A stretch of 7,646 nucleotides of DNA from Candidatus Zhuqueibacterota bacterium (lineage in GTDB: Bacteria > Zhuqueibacterota > Zhuqueibacteria > Residuimicrobiales > Krinioviventaceae): NCBI GenBank assembly GCA_003854995.1, contig RQOI01000075.1, positions 1-7,646 of the forward strand. Reading direction: 5' to 3'. This document shows positions 7,232 through 7,646 of the stretch, piece after piece (position 1 is the stretch's first letter; every line of letters starts with the position of its first letter). The position numbers and the translations under genes are program-made. The notes under the pieces are model-generated. The model had not been told where the DNA came from. It saw only the letters and a list, made by a program, of their open reading frames with translations, and searched no databases.

Positions 7232-7646
7232 AAAATCCCCCTCTCATTCACGGCACGCTCATCAAACGATTCAAACGCTTCCTGGCGACTGTCAAGCTGG
7301 ACAACGGCAAAGTGGTCACGGCCAGTTGTCCCAACACCGGCTCGATGCGAACGTGCAGCGAACCGGGCAGTCCTGTCTGCCTGTCGATGAGCGATAATCC
7401 GAATCTCAAGCATCGCTACACCTGGGAGCTCGTGCACACCAATGGCGCCTGGGTCGGCATCAACACACAACTGCCCAACAAGCTCGTGTTTCGCGCCGTG
7501 AAAAAAGGCCAGATTCCAGAGCTGCGCGGCTATGCCGATTTTCGCAAAGAGGTCAAATACGGCGACAGCAGTCGCCTCGATCTATTGCTCTTAAAAGATG
7601 ACGCCAAATGTTACGTCGAAATCAAAAATGTGACGCTCGTGGAAGA
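7228..7646 (+). CDS. sfsA: SfsA, sugar fermentation stimulation protein A, N-terminal part
   Basis: The first 139 residues of an SfsA-family protein (usual length about 230-240), cut by the right edge. Recognisable family blocks: KRFLATVKLDNGKVV near the start, CPNTGSM (about residues 38-44), YTWELV with WVGINTQLPNKLV (about 69-91), then EVKYGDSSRLDLLL (about 109-122) and CYVEIKNVTLVE (about 128-139). The Asp in SRLD and the VEIKN strand resemble the PD-(D/E)xK nuclease core, which is why SfsA is often annotated as a DNA/RNA nuclease; the E. coli protein was also described as a DNA-binding regulator of maltose metabolism. The ATG overlaps the nitroreductase TGA in an ATGA junction and has no strong Shine-Dalgarno, so coupled translation is likely. 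Family assignment is secure; the molecular role is debated. Confidence 0.95.
   Translation, partial: MKNPPLIHGTLIKRFKRFLATVKLDNGKVVTASCPNTGSMRTCSEPGSPVCLSMSDNPNLKHRYTWELVHTNGAWVGINTQLPNKLVFRAVKKGQIPELRGYADFRKEVKYGDSSRLDLLLLKDDAKCYVEIKNVTLVE

Overview
This is a gene-dense bacterial chromosomal segment of moderate-to-high G+C. It shows no sign of a mobile element, CRISPR array, RNA gene or phage. It holds nine protein genes, two of them cut by the window edges. Six lie on the minus strand (positions 1-5204) and three on the plus strand (5304-7646), reading away from one divergent intergenic region at about 5205-5303. The families present (AmmeMemoRadiSam protein B, an EcfA-type ABC ATPase, a PHP histidinol phosphatase, a Dgt-like dNTPase, a receiver-less sigma-54 activator, SfsA, and a secreted fibronectin type III protein) suggest a free-living Gram-negative-type bacterium. 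A member of the FCB superphylum (Calditrichota/KSB1/Zixibacteria-like) is my guess, but the window has no phylogenetic marker and that placement is weak inference.

Minus-strand block, in transcription order: a Memo-family protein (AmmeMemoRadiSam system protein B) with a strong Shine-Dalgarno; 7 nt later a PHP-domain histidinol-phosphatase-like protein; 3 nt later an HD-domain dGTPase-like triphosphohydrolase; then, sharing one nucleotide in a TGATG junction, an EcfA-type ABC ATPase. The tight spacing points to one four-gene transcript with translational coupling. After the ATPase stop an AT-rich gap carries a good sigma-70-like promoter (TTGTAA, 17 nt, TATATT). It reads into a sigma-54 (NtrC-type) activator that has its AAA+ and Fis-type HTH domains but no receiver domain. 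The activator is followed 28 nt later by the start of a secreted fibronectin type III protein that runs off the left edge.

Plus-strand block: a membrane-anchored polysaccharide deacetylase with an unusual N-terminal B-box-like cysteine/histidine zinc motif; a small nitroreductase whose conserved N-terminus begins upstream of any ATG, GTG or TTG codon, so it probably uses a CTG or ATC start; and sfsA, overlapping the nitroreductase by 4 nt and cut off by the right edge.

Most of the genes are recognisable housekeeping or envelope families, and I see no clearly new multi-gene system. The most unusual items are the zinc-finger/transmembrane/deacetylase architecture with its altered metal motif (TFDGG), the non-canonical nitroreductase start, the orphan EcfA ATPase with a variant signature motif (LSEGE) in a nucleotide/histidine-metabolism operon, and the receiver-less sigma-54 activator.
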